Source: Plantago major (lineage: Eukaryota; Streptophyta; Magnoliopsida; Lamiales; Plantaginaceae). Taken from it: a DNA stretch of 64,000 bases. A model generated the notes under the pieces. That model saw only the letters and a list, made by a program, of their open reading frames with translations, was not told the origin of the DNA and ran no database searches. The stretch covers positions 62,001 to 126,000 of the forward strand of contig JAIFAC010000047.1 in the NCBI GenBank assembly GCA_026545765.1, given 5' to 3'. Shown piece by piece: positions 12,210-23,314 of this stretch (position 1 is the first letter of the stretch; every line of letters begins with the position of its first letter). The position numbers and the translations under genes are program-made.

Positions 12210-13321
12210 GAGAAGATCTCTACAAAAAATCCTTCACCGGCACCCACTTGAGATGTTTGGATCCCCAGGAAGCAAAAACAGTAATGGAAGAGATCCACGC
12301 TGGGAGTTGTGGAAGTCACTCAGGAGGAAGAACCTTGGCGCAGAAGATCATAAGACAAGGATACTATTGGCCCACCATTGGCCGACTTGGCCGATTTACT
12401 GCGTGCTAAGGCGCCAATACTACGCCAACATACCACATCGTCCAACCAACCCTATGATTTCGTCAATCATAGCATGTCCATTTGATCAATGGGGCATAGA
12501 CATAGTTGGTCCATTCCCACACGGAACCCATCAGAAGAAGTTCTTGATCGTGGCAGTGGAATATTTCACTAAGTGGGTTGAGGCAGAGGTAGTTTCGACC
12601 ATCACTGAAAGCAGGGCACGGAAGTTCATCTGGAAGAACATAATCTGCCGTTTTGGACTTCCAAGGGTCCTAGTGTCAGATAATGGGGCTCAGTTCTCTG
12701 GGGAAAGACTGAAGGAGTGGCTTCAATCTTTCAAGATAGAGCAGCGCTTCACTTCCGTTAGCCACCCCCAGGCTAATGATCAAGTAGAAGCCACCAACAA
12801 GACCATCGTCAAGATCCTAGAGAAAAGGTTGAGGACATCCCAAGATAGTTGGGCAGATGATCTCGACGCAGTTCTTTAGGCACATAGGACAACAACTCGT
12901 ACCTCTACACAAGAGACACCTTTTTCCCTTGTCTATGGATCTGAGGCGGTCATTCCTTCAGAGGTAGCGATAGAAACCCGAGGATCCGGTCTGACCCGGT
13001 GACAATGAAGTCGCAAGGATCTATGACCTCGAGCTCCTCGAAGACAAACGAAGCAAAGCACTGGCTAACATCCTCCGATATCAAGCCATGACCGCTCGAG
13101 ACTACAACAAGCGGGTCTTCCCAAAGGATATACAAGTCGGAGACTTCATCCTCAGGAGAGCTGATATTCTGAGCAATGTTGGGAAACTCAAGCCCAAATG
13201 GGAAGGACCGTACAAAGTTACTGGAGCCAGAGTCAATGGAAGCTTTGAGCTAGAAGACGACCAAGGGCGAGCCTTGAAGAGAACTTGGAATGCCAAGAAC
13301 CTACAAAAGTTCTACACTTAG
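12210..13321 (+). pseudogene. Tat Gypsy integrase, broken
   Basis: After the frame break at 12209 the zinc-binding region is recognisable (EEIHAGSCGSHSGGRTLAQK) but loses its C-terminal half. The core (about 12470-12880) keeps the three acidic positions in WGIDIVGPF, SDNGAQF and QVEATNKT. A TAG at 12877-12879 ends the frame in place of an expected Trp or similar codon. A further frame break near 13000 separates the C-terminal domain (13088-13321), which contains VGDFILRRADIL and the GPYKV segment. There is no chromodomain, as expected for Tat. Confidence 0.85.
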
Positions 13322-15741
13322 GAAATGAGCATTGCAATAACTGCCACTTTTTGTCGATCTATTTTTGTGTTTATGAACAGGCCTCGAAGCCCCCAAGTTG
13401 TAATTCGATTTCCGTCAAGTCAATACAACTTTGCTTTCATAACACATCTTCACTCCGCTCGGGTCAAGTCCTTCGGACCCCGTTGCCCGACCGAATCACA
13501 AGGAAAGTCACCTAGCTGCTCGTTTCGGGTCTAAGTTGCACACCGATCCGAGCAAGCTTAACACAACGAAAGAGAACGATAACAAAAACAAGCACATTTT
13601 ATTCAAAGAAAGTAAGGACCGAGTTACAAAGTGAAGAGCCCGAAGAGCCCTGATCAAGCTTACAAAGACAACAAGCACCTATTCTAGTTAACTCTCCTAC
13701 TCTTCCAAAAGCTGCATCTTTGGAAGAACGATCTTGTACTTCCGAGCGCTTATCGGAACGAACCTGATTCGGTCATAATCGATTCTACACGTGCGAACAT
13801 TCCGGATAAGGAAGAACTTTCAACAAAACAAGTTCAGCTCCCAGAGATTATGGAGTTCCTTTCGGACAACCTAGTATCTGGGAGCGAACGACCAGGATAA
13901 TCAAAGGCCATTCGAGACATCCCGATAGAACGCTTCATGACCTCCGAACGGAAGAGACGGTTCCGAAGCAAGCAAGTATCACCACGACAATCCGGATCGT
14001 CTCCTACCAGATACTACAGTGAATCCTTCTCGAATTACTCAAGTATTTGGAAGGAAACAACCAGGATAATCGGAACGATCCAAGTCACTCCGGAAGCATC
14101 CGCCGAGCCGACTCCCAACAAGATCGGTAATGTCAGGAACTCCGTTCGAGTGCAAGCCCCACGGGCCTTCAGTGCAGGAACGAAGTTTCCGATACAACCG
14201 GGCTGCTCGGACACGGACCAACGGACCTTAGTCATGTGGCTAGCTCACGATGGTTTGCAGTTCCGATCCCCAACAAGACCAGCATTATCAGGAACTCCCT
14301 TCCAGAATTGCAAGTACCCCCCCGGGCCTTCAATTCTGGAATGAAGTTACCAATGAAACGGAACCTGAAGCGGAACCCTGAACAACTTACTTAAGAAAAA
14401 TGTTTTCCAACATGCCTCCGAGAGATACGACCGAACCAACCCAAAGGTGACTCGGAGGCAGTAGCCGTAAAACTCCGATGGTAGGAAACTTGGAGAACCT
14501 CTAATCTCCAAACCATGAGTCTCACTCACTACCGCATTCCGGGACAAGACTAAAAACTCACCGTCCGAAGCGGACCTATGATGCTACGGAGGCACAGTCA
14601 ATGACTTTTCTGACTTCCACAACCACTTTCTCGAGGAATGGATACCCAACAGAAAATGGTGAATGGTGAAGCGAAGATAAACCATGAATGTCCGAGCATC
14701 CGAGCAAGTGTCTAGCGACCTTGAGCGGCGAAAGACCTTCTTCCCGAGGCTAAGTCATTGAAACATACTATAGCCGGTGAAAAAAAGGCTAGCATGCTAA
14801 TCCGAGGGAAGGGTGAGTCTGAATGATTTGATCTCATCGTCCCCAGCACGATCCGACCCGGAGGGACTTCCGTAATACCGAAAAACCCTTAGAGGCGGAT
14901 CACGCATAGGAACGGTGAAATAAACCCACTAAACGACATCCGGACCGGGATCCGAACCACCTATTACTATAAAGGGATGGAATGATCGTGAGCGTACAAT
15001 CCAGGGGTATATATAGAAGCAAAGAACCAATCAACAACTGCCACGTGTCCCGTAAACGCCGGACATGGGCTTGGGCCTAACACTTGGGCCTGACACTTGG
15101 GCTGCTATTGGGCCAACCCAGTGACCCGTTCGGATGTGATAGTCCGAGGCTGACATGATGACCCCCGAGCCAACTATGATTTGTAGCGAGTTACTCAACT
15201 TTTATATTGGGTTTACTCTTTTATCAACTTCTCACAAGTTAACACGGTTCGGAACAGTACACCAAGTCTCTACGGATCGGATATGTTGGAAACAACCTAG
15301 TCCTACTTGTTAGAATCTGTATAAACCAATCCAATCTATACAGTAGGAACTACGACTCGGACGGGCACTGCTTCCGACCGACCCAAAGATTATCCATCAA
15401 GGAACTTTACTTAAAAGAGTTAAACATTTTGGAACGAGTTTGGCCTCATGGACTTGGACACACTATCCGAACAGACCGAGCCAAACCGAGCCAATGGAAC
15501 TTGGTTATTGATCTATTTTACGAGGTCGACGCACAAAGGAAAGACATGCATTCGGAAGAGCAATAACACAAGCCAAAAAGATATGCATTCGGACAAAGAG
15601 CATAAACAGCAAATCAAGTTGAACTTCAAGAAAATTAATACAAACAGCAGTAATCAACAAAAGAGTTACATTGTTTCAAGGACAAATTGCCACAATTACA
15701 AAACATCCGGGGCATACCCCGTCTTCTCTCCACTGCTCGGA
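13322..15741. other. Untranslated spacer of the Tat Gypsy
   Basis: About 2.4 kb lies between integrase on the plus strand and the stop of the antisense gene. The CCGA/TCGG-rich composition is that of this element, and short frames occur on both strands without recognisable domains. The region probably holds the 3' ends and termination signals of the two convergent transcription units. I see no tandem array here. Confidence 0.5.
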
Positions 15742-18700
15742 TCATTCAGCCTGAGTTCCGGAGGGGCCTCCGACATCACCCTCCGGGGGTGCCTGCTCCC
15801 GTTCACTAGCTTCTTGAGCCAACCTCCTTTCTCTCCGAGCCTGGATCTCCTTCAGGAAGCCAGGGCATCGTTCCATCAAGTCCACGTCCCAGTTGAAACC
15901 TTGGACAGGCCTGGGCAAAGTCAGCCAGTCTCGATTATGCTCCGGATGGTCCTCCAGAGGAATGAAGACACTGGACATTAGCAACCGAGGCACGAACGAC
16001 GGAAGATACGGACCACCGTGTTTAAACCTTTTGTCCTCCGTTTCATCACAGACGAGCTCCACAAACTCGCATTGGAGCAAGTCTTCGTCCGAGACACCCT
16101 CTGGAGCGAAGTCCGAGCCATCAGCCTCTTTGAAGGCTGAAACGCCCTCAGCTTCCAAGTCACAGTCACTCGGAAGCCAACCCTTCCTCCGGAACTGGCC
16201 CACAGCAGCATAAAACCCATCTTGCCAAGCTTCGTCATACTTGGACTCGAGCAAGAATTTGCAAGAGTCCGAGTCCAAGAAATCTCGAACGGACTGGATC
16301 CGGACCTTTTGCAGCTCCCTCAGCATCATGTCTTTGAAACCTCGGGAGACGCTAACAAACTCATCCACGCTGTCCTGATGGACTTTCAAGTCTTTCTCCA
16401 GTGCTAGGATGGTACTCTTCATTTTGGCCGTCTCCGATTCGGCCTCCTTCTTGGCTGCTAAGGCCTTTTTCAGTCGCTCAGACACGCTGTGCAACTTAGA
16501 AGCCTCAGTCGCCCGGGCAGCCTCAGCCTTGGCTAGATCCGCTTCGAGGGTGGCCCTCCGACCCGCCACCATGGAGCACGCCTGAACGGCGGCAGCGAGC
16601 TAAGAATAAAACGAATGTTAGAAAAATCAGACATAGCTCCGAGCCATAGAAAGATCAAACAAAAAAATCAAAAAAATTCAATGAGCTAACCTTGCGCTGA
16701 GTAGTGGTTAACTCTGCAATCCGCTCCAACTCCGGAGCAGCAGCCACTCGAGCTACTTCAGCATCAAGTCCAGCTCCGGAGCATCGCTCATTTTCCCCTT
16801 GCCTTTCTTGGCCGGAGGGATCGGACCTTCGGACGAGCATTTTTGCCCGACTCCAGCGCTCGAACCACTAACAGGAGGTTCACGGGATGCTGATCTCGGA
16901 GGCTTCTTCGACCCCTTCGAAACGACTACCTTACCCTTGTCCGGGGTAGGTATTGTATGGGCTTCCTCACCCGCAGCAGCTTTCCGCATCTCCTCCGCCC
17001 GGAAGGTAGCAGCATTCCGAGGCTCACCCATTGGAAACACCGTGGAAGTCTTGATGATCTGGGTCCGAGTACCCTCTTCCATTTCCTTCCTCTGAGCCGC
17101 ATTCTGCTTCCGTTTCAACTCGCGCAGGGTTGACATGGTGTAATTAAACCAAAAATCTGCACAATCCGAGTGGTAATAAGATGAGTCAGTCAAAATTGAC
17201 AATTTCTAACTACAAACAAGGCAAGAAAAACAACCGACTCGGATGACCAACCCCGTGCCGAAAGTGGGAACTCTTACCTAAGTCCTCCCTGTCATCACAG
17301 AAACTAAATTCCGAAAAGCCAGCCAGGTACGGAAGGGGTTGGCATATCAACCCTCGGAAGAAGAACTTGTCCAGATCCTAGTTCCGGTGAAGAGCTTGCA
17401 TCCATAAAGGGATGTTCCGAGCCGGAGGTTTCCAGCCTGGCAGCCTGCCTCAGAAGAACTTTCTCTCAAATTGCCATTTTGGCCTCTCCGCTTCAGATTG
17501 CCCTTCCTTGAGCCGGCGGACGAAGTATCTCTTCCACCGGTGAATCCCCAGCGAAGAGGGCTCGACAAAAATGTGTATGCTTGACATCTGAGCGTATAGA
17601 AGAAAGTGTTCCTATTACTTACACTAATATTGAACAACTTTCGGAAATATCAAATGTGACCGGGATGCCCTTGTATTTACACATTACCCCGAAGCACATC
17701 AGGTTTCCGAGCGAGTTGGGGATTATTTGATGCGGACTTAACCCCATGCTGCTCAAAATCTCCAGGAACTCGGACGACACGGGCAGCCGCCACCAATCTG
17801 AGACTTATTTTATGGGCCTTTATGTATCCCGGAGGCGGATTGTAAAAAGCATGTGACTCGTCCGGGACGAGAATTTCCATGCACTCCGAAATCTCGTACT
17901 TCCTCCAAAGTTCCTCCACCTCCTCCGCCAGTATGATCGAAGGACAGGTGGGCAAGGTACCATCCTCATTTAATTCACCCTCCGGATCAGGGTGAGTGAC
18001 TTCGTCCCTTGACCGAGGAAACTTCACTCGGAACACATCCTCGCCCCTCTTAAGCCCCTCTAGCAATTCGTCTTCGGTCAGCTGGTGGCTCGGACCCGCT
18101 TGACTAGCAGATTCACTCCGGAAAACATGGGCGGATAGCATTACTTCTTCTTCCTCTTCTTCGGAACCAACCTCTTCCTCCGCTCCTTCCTCCTCGGATG
18201 ACGAAACCAAACTACTCTCTTTGTTAGGAGGGCCTGACTACTTGCACCCGATCCTCTTCACCTTCTTCAAACATGCCCAACTCGGGAGGTGCCTCGGAGG
18301 TATCATGCACCTCCTCGATATTAGGCTCCTGTGGATCCGGAATGAATGGAACTCGATTAGGGTTACTCCTAAAATTATAGCCTAGGTCGCGAATGAGGGA
18401 TCGGATCTCTACCGGAAGTTCGGTCTCCTTTCCAACACGACCTAGACGACGAGCTCCTACAGTCCGTGAGCTGGTCTCTTGAGCCGCAACAACACCCTGC
18501 ACATTAGAGACTTGCAGGTAATCCCGATGCCTCGGAGACCCTGAATCCGGAACAACTAACCGAAGTAAGGAACTTACCTCGGGCTCTTCCTGATTCGGAC
18601 GGGGAGCTTGCCCCGATTCAACTGAGTCGTCTCCACCATCGATGTCGATTTCTTCGGAGCTGTCGGAAAGGGACAATGCATCGGAAACATATCCCTCAGC

Positions 18701-19147
18701 CTCGGACCGGTTCTGACTATCACTCTCGGACATCCTAGGGAAAGGAGAAAGCAATTTCGTAAGCTTTAAATGGCAGTCGAGAGGCCGTTTATGTATATTA
18801 AAAGAAGCAAAAGCTTTGAAATTCGAAGGAACGAAAGTGAATCTACCGAGCGAAGTTAGTTCAAAGTCAGTAAGGGGCTCATTCGATGTTAGTCATACCC
18901 GAAGCGTTGGTTAGTACTACCCAATCTACGCATCGGGGGCATGCATCCGAGCAGTTCAAATAGAAACAACAAGTGAAAGGAAATTGAATAACACAACGAG
19001 AAAAGCAAACTTACTTGTATTCGGACAAATGGATGGAAGATAGCCGACTTCGTACGGAACCACGCGCTTCGAACCACTTCTTGCTTGCTTCGGTCTGTTG
19101 GCAATTGCTTCGGATGCACTCAAAACACAAAATTTCTCTCTCTAAAA
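15742..19147 (-). pseudogene. Antisense accessory gene (PF04195-like) of the Tat Gypsy
   Basis: It reads opposite to gag-pol. A TATA box at 19175-19182 precedes a 5' UTR exon (about 19147-19015, donor CAA|GTAAG). An acceptor (CCCTAG) sits one base before the ATG at 18733 (MSESDSQN). Acidic low-complexity sequence follows. A domain of the putative gypsy-type transposon class (PF04195, assigned from memory) contains AFYNPPPGY. A Ser/Lys-rich part begins MSTLRELKRKQ (phase-1 intron 17157-17277). The C-terminal coiled coil has Ala/Glu/Lys heptads (phase-0 intron 16600-16690) and ends at 15742. Frameshifts near 18230 and 17795, and others at 17350-17640, disable this copy. The molecular function is unknown. 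Confidence 0.75.
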
Positions 19148-19174
19148 GTGAAGAGAATGAGCCGCACCAGCCCC

Positions 19175-19182
19175 TATTTATA
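19175..19182 (-). promoter_or_regulatory. TATA box for the antisense accessory gene
   Basis: The minus strand reads CCCTATAAATAGGGG, a near-ideal plant TATA box with the A at the minus-strand 3' side. A start about 30 bp downstream would fall near 19147, just upstream of the 5' UTR exon. It lies in the element interior, so the antisense gene need not depend on the LTR promoter. Confidence 0.6.
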
Positions 19183-19436
19183 GGGGGTCATATTTGGAAC
19201 TCCAACCGTCGCGATTTTTCGGGATTAAATCTCAATCATAGATCAAAAATCATCCACGGACGTGGTACAACAATACCAAGTGAAATGACAAATTGGTACA
19301 AAAAACTTACCATGGGATAACAAAAGTGCATACAACAAACTTCCCCACTTTCGGGCAAGACACAACACTTGGACCTCAGACGACCACCCATCGGACGCTC
19401 CAGCACTTTCCGGGCCAAGATCATTCGCCAACATAC

Positions 19437-19862
19437 GGACCTTTGTCCGCTCGGATGTTTTCCTATAGACCTTTTCCCGCTCGGACGTTTTCCCTCGGAC
19501 CTTCGTCCGCTCGGATGTTTTCCCACGGACCTTTGTCCGCTCGGACATTTTCCTATGGACCTTTGTCCGCTCGGATGTTTTCCTATAGACCTTTGTCCGT
19601 TTCGACGTTTTCCCTCGGACCTTCGTCCGCTCGGATGTTTTCCCACGGACCTTTGTCCGCTTGGACGTTTTCCTACGGACCTTTGTCCGTTCGGATGTTT
19701 TCCTATAGACCTTTGTCCGCTTGGACGTTTTCCCTCAGACCTTCGTCCGCTCGGATGTTCTCCCACGAACCTTTGTCCGCTTGGACGTTTTCCTATGGAC
19801 CTTCGTCCGCTCGGATATTTTCCCACGAACCTTCGTTCGCTTGGACGTTTTCATTCGGACCT
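19437..19862 (+). repeat. 30-bp minisatellite with 120-bp higher-order repeat
   Basis: About 14 head-to-tail units of 30 bp follow the type GACCTTNGTCCGCTCGGANG then TTTTCC plus four variable bases. The last bases cycle through four variants (tata, ctcg, cacg, tatg/tacg) in the same order three times, so the array is a 4-unit, 120-bp higher-order repeat. Because 30 is divisible by three, long open frames appear on both strands. They are a by-product and I do not call them genes. The array lies upstream of the antisense gene's TATA box and before the 3' LTR. Confidence 0.95.
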
Positions 19863-20174
19863 TCTCTTTGCACAAGAGCTTGGTACGGATAGAACATTCA
19901 CCTACGGATCGACCCGTACATCAACAAAGGTACAATACCGACGTTCGGAGTCTATGCTTGGTCTAAACAAATACCCTTTTCTTTCTCAATTTTGTTGCAC
20001 TCGGGCCCTTTCCTTGACTGACAACAAAAGTAAGAAAGAGAAGACAAGTTAAGGACCACGAGCACGGATTACACCTTTTTCCGACTACTTGAGGCGGATT
20101 GGACCAAAGAACGATCCATCCTCAACAGTCTCAACCAATAGTTCCACAACTATCTTCTACTAAGATACTTGGAA

Positions 20175-20188
20175 ACTAGGGGGACATA
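20175..20188 (+). other. Polypurine tract of the Tat Gypsy
   Basis: ACTAGGGGGACATA lies immediately before the TGTTGA start of the 3' LTR, the expected site for plus-strand priming. Confidence 0.75.
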
Positions 20189-21127
20189 TGTTGATACGAA
20201 AATATGTCCAATCCGTCATAGGAGCCCTTGGAACGAATTCTAAGGCGTCCTAAGTCATCTAATGGATCCGAGACACATTGGTCCGATCCAACGGTCCGAT
20301 CCGGGCAGACCCACCATGGTCCGACCCACCCTAGAAGAGAGGAACAAAGGATCTAAAGCTTACTAGGTCCGACCAGGATCTCAGTCCGACCCACAGGTCC
20401 GAGCCTCTCTAGAAAAGGAGACATAGTACTTGAACAGTACTGGGTCCGACCCAAGGCCCCCGACACGGACGATCACTCGGATCCAACATGACATTCTCAC
20501 AGGCAACCAAGTAGACAGGCACCAGAGAGTAGGGGGTCCGAACCATGAGGTCCGAATCGGAAGAGTTGGGCAAGCTTAGAGGACTTCCTCATTTGACAAC
20601 CAAATACGGTCCGGACCAGGCGTCCGGACCAACCTCTCCGGACCTCGGACCTCGGCAGACTATGTCACACCCTCCAAAACTCTTCCAATAATGACTAAAC
20701 TACCCCTAAAATCCCAAAATGACATGGGCTAAGTATCATTATTGGGCCATGGGCCTAAATATGCCTTGGTGGCTCAACCGGAGCCCTACACTTGGCGCGA
20801 TCTTGAGGAAGCCTTCCACTTTGAGGAAACCCAACAAATAGGGCACACATCCCCATGCAACGGTAAGCCATCTTACGAACTTAATCTCGAACATTATACA
20901 GAGCAGATCTCCAGTCTCTCTCGAGTGAAGTCTTCTACCGGTTTGACACTTAGCAAACCGGGTCCTAACCCCCCCCCCCCCCTCCAAGTCTCTTGCGCAG
21001 GTTCTTACCAAGTGTACAGTGGAAGACTCTTACCCGTTGGTTCTTACATAGTGAGGAAGTTATCGTCTGGACCATTACCCGTGCAATTGAAATATCTCTA
21101 AGTGTTTGGGGGACTTTACCCTCAACA
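20189..21127 (+). repeat. 3' LTR of the Tat Gypsy
   Basis: It begins TGTTGATACG and ends TCAACA, giving a perfect 6-bp inverted repeat over 939 bp. It is colinear with the 5' LTR, with small deletions in the GGTCCGACCCA-containing part (20340-20400). It is followed by the TTGTC target duplication at 21128-21132. Confidence 0.95.
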
Positions 21128-21132
21128 TTGTC
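21128..21132. repeat. Target site duplication TTGTC (right copy)
   Basis: This is identical to 6501-6505. Copia integrase sequence resumes immediately after it on the minus strand. Confidence 0.95.
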
Positions 21133-22102
21133 CATCAGTGAGAACTGGACTGTGAGAGGCTTTAGTTTGTTTACCTTTGAGACAATCCTCACACATAATA
21201 TTTCCAGGACGAGTCAACTTTGGAATTCCACTTACAGCTTCGATCTTGATCAGCTTCTCAAGACTTATGTAGTTGACATGTCCAAGCCTTTTGTGCCAAA
21301 GCACTGAGTCATCCAGCTTTGCTTAATTGCATTGAACTTGACTATTCACCAAATAGCAATTGTCCTTTGATCTAGTACCTGTCATGACATAACAATATCC
21401 AGAATCGAAAACTTCACAAGTTTTCTTAGTAAACAACACCATTTGATCATCATCACACAATTAACTAATGCTAATAAGGTTAGCCATCAAACCATCTACC
21501 AGGACACCTTTCAAAGGAGGAAATCCAGCTAGATTCAAAATTCCTTTACCAATGATTTTACCTTTGGTTCCACCACCATAAGTTACAGTACCAGTAGCTA
21601 ATTTCACAAAATCCTTAAGATGTGACCTTACTCCAGTCATATGACGAGAGCAACCACTATCAAAGTACCAAGAACCTGCGGGGTTAGACTTCAAAACAGT
21701 AAAAACAACAGTGCTAAGTATCCTGCTCTTGATTTTCCAAGCCTGGTTAGATCTTGCATTACCTTTCTTTACATAAACTCTGAAGCCAGGTGTGGCAGAG
21801 ACACTAGTCACAGTTTTAACATTGTTAGTATCTGGAACTGGTGTTGCGGAAACACTGAGTTCGTAGTTTTCTTTGTTACTGTGATCAGAAGGTATCTTGG
21901 CCACACTATCTTCAGAGTCAGTAGATTTTTGTTCCTGTTCATCTTTTCCTATCTTCTTTTGTAACTTACAGCAATAAGGTTTAATATGTCCAGGTTTCAA
22001 ACAGTGTTCACAAACAAAAACTTTCTTTCTAGATTTCTCATGTTGATCATCAGTTTCTTTTGTTTTCACAAACACAGATGCAATAGGAAGATTAGAAACA
22101 GT
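21133..22102 (-). pseudogene. SIRE-like Copia gag C-terminus, protease, integrase zinc finger
   Basis: Reading leftward from 22102: a CCHC knuckle (CEHCLKPGHIKPYC, about 21985-22026), then a linker with two SVSATP phrases encoded by GTGT-N7-ACAC motifs. The protease follows, with the active-site motif DSG in WYFDSGCSRHMTG (about 21640-21680) and LISIS near 21461. After a frame break comes the integrase zinc-binding segment LWHKRLGH...CEDCLKGK (21133-21304). The N-terminal part of gag is missing because a CACTA end begins at 22103. The integrase core resumes at 6505 on the other side of the nested Gypsy. Confidence 0.85.
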
Positions 22103-22520
22103 CACCACAAGGAAACAGTAAAATAGTGAGGGAAAAATCTGTCACTATATCCCCTTTTTCTGTCACTAAGGGCCCCAGTGATGGATTAGTGACACAATTT
22201 TTCCGTCACCTAAACGCTTGTCACTAAATTCCAATGACAAAATAAAAATCCATCACTGATTATAGCGACAGAATATTCTGTCACAATAATTATATTTTCG
22301 TCATAGATTCTGTTTTGGTTTTTTGTTTTTGTACGAGTTCGTGACGAAACATAGTGACGGGTTTGTGACATAAATAAATTGTGACCAAAAGTATTCCGTC
22401 ACAGATTAAGAATCGGTGATGGAATAAATTCCGTCGCAGATTATGACATATTCTGTCACTGTACGTACAGAAGTGCATCAAAACTTAGGGACGGAGTCAA
22501 ACCCGTCACTAAATTTTTTT
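22103..22520. repeat. CACTA subterminal repeat region
   Basis: More than a dozen copies of a short unit of the type TTCYGTCACTAA or its reverse complement (for example near 22136, 22158, 22181, 22197, 22208, 22277, 22397, 22452 and 22507) lie in both orientations next to the terminus. Such arrays are the binding region of the TNPA-like protein in En/Spm elements. Confidence 0.7.
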
Positions 22521-23155
22521 TAATTTAAAATTGCTACTGGAATTTGCTGGAAGCTGCTATAACTTCTTTGGAATCTTATAAATTAAACATGTACCACATA
22601 ATCACCAAAACAACATATATTAAACATCCCAATATTCAATAATTCGAAATCACAAGTTCAACATTCACCGATAAACTGTCATTGCAATAAAATATTGTTC
22701 AAAACTCAAGTCAAATACATAGATATCACCATAACTATGATCGTGGGGTGTTAGATGAAGACGATCCAGAATCTATCCTAGCTGACAACTGTGCAAACTT
22801 GTCTACAAACTCTCGAGACATGGACTCTTGCCTCTCCTGCAATTGACGGATTATGTCATCCTTTTCATCTATCTTCTCCTGCAATGACGTGATCTTTTCT
22901 CCCTCTGTGATCTTATCTCCCTGATCTACCAAAGTCTCATGTACCGGTAGTGTAAGGTTATGGCTAGAGCCACCGGAACAACTACCCAAGCTAATATATG
23001 AGGACGCTGCACTACCCAAGCCAAGTACACGCTGTTTCTTCGATTTTGGATTGACTTCAAGGAAGACATCATTGATGTTATATTCTTCACCGACTTCTTC
23101 AAGTTCTTCAATGCGTGCCTCCACCATAGCCTGCAATATAACATTATTAATAACA

Positions 23156-23156
23156 A

Positions 23157-23214
<58 letters not shown>
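23156..23214. repeat. (AT)n microsatellite
   Basis: About 59 bp of uninterrupted AT dinucleotides lies in the last intron of the CACTA gene. Frames running through it are artefacts. Confidence 0.95.
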
Positions 23215-23219
<5 letters not shown>

Positions 23220-23314
23220 CTAACACTTAGAAATGCACTTATATAATTTTTTTTAAAGTTAAATGTATAATCCACTTCAAGAAAACTTATAACATCATAA
23301 ATGTTCCAAGTAGT

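Larger units (their letters stand above)
6506..21127 (+). mobile_element. Tat-lineage Gypsy (Retand/Grande-like) with antisense gene
   Basis: This is a full-length 14,622-bp element with two LTRs, PBS, gag, pol, spacer, an accessory gene on the opposite strand, a minisatellite and a polypurine tract. Tat features are a second RNase H domain after the first, the HKQKGHSTEDC-type gag knuckle, no chromodomain after integrase, and the antisense gene between pol and the 3' LTR. Such antisense additional frames are described in Tat-clade elements such as Retand and Grande. The LTRs look about 97 percent alike by eye, so the insertion is fairly young. In-frame stops, a missing protease active site and frameshifts make it non-autonomous. 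Confidence 0.92.
1474..22102 (-). mobile_element. Degenerate SIRE/Maximus-like Copia element, interrupted
   Basis: A Ty1/Copia element reads right to left. In coding order it holds part of gag with a CCHC knuckle, protease, integrase zinc finger, integrase core, RT, RNase H, about 1.5 kb of 3' non-coding sequence, a polypurine tract and the 3' LTR. A 14.6 kb Gypsy (6506-21127) splits it inside the integrase, between the zinc finger and the core. Its gag start is cut off at 22102 by a CACTA end, and I cannot find its 5' LTR in the window. Long LTRs and the protease signature WYFDSGCSRHMTG point to the SIRE/Maximus lineage (recognition from memory). Stops and frameshifts make it non-functional. 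Confidence 0.8.

Noticed and set aside
13322-15741. Short plus- and minus-strand frames in the Tat spacer
   Set aside because: No recognisable domain, no conserved start context, and no counterpart in the second Tat element.
19236-20052. Long overlapping open frames on both strands over the 30-bp repeat
   Set aside because: The repeat length is a multiple of three and lacks stop codons in most frames, so long frames are automatic. There is no family similarity and no start context.
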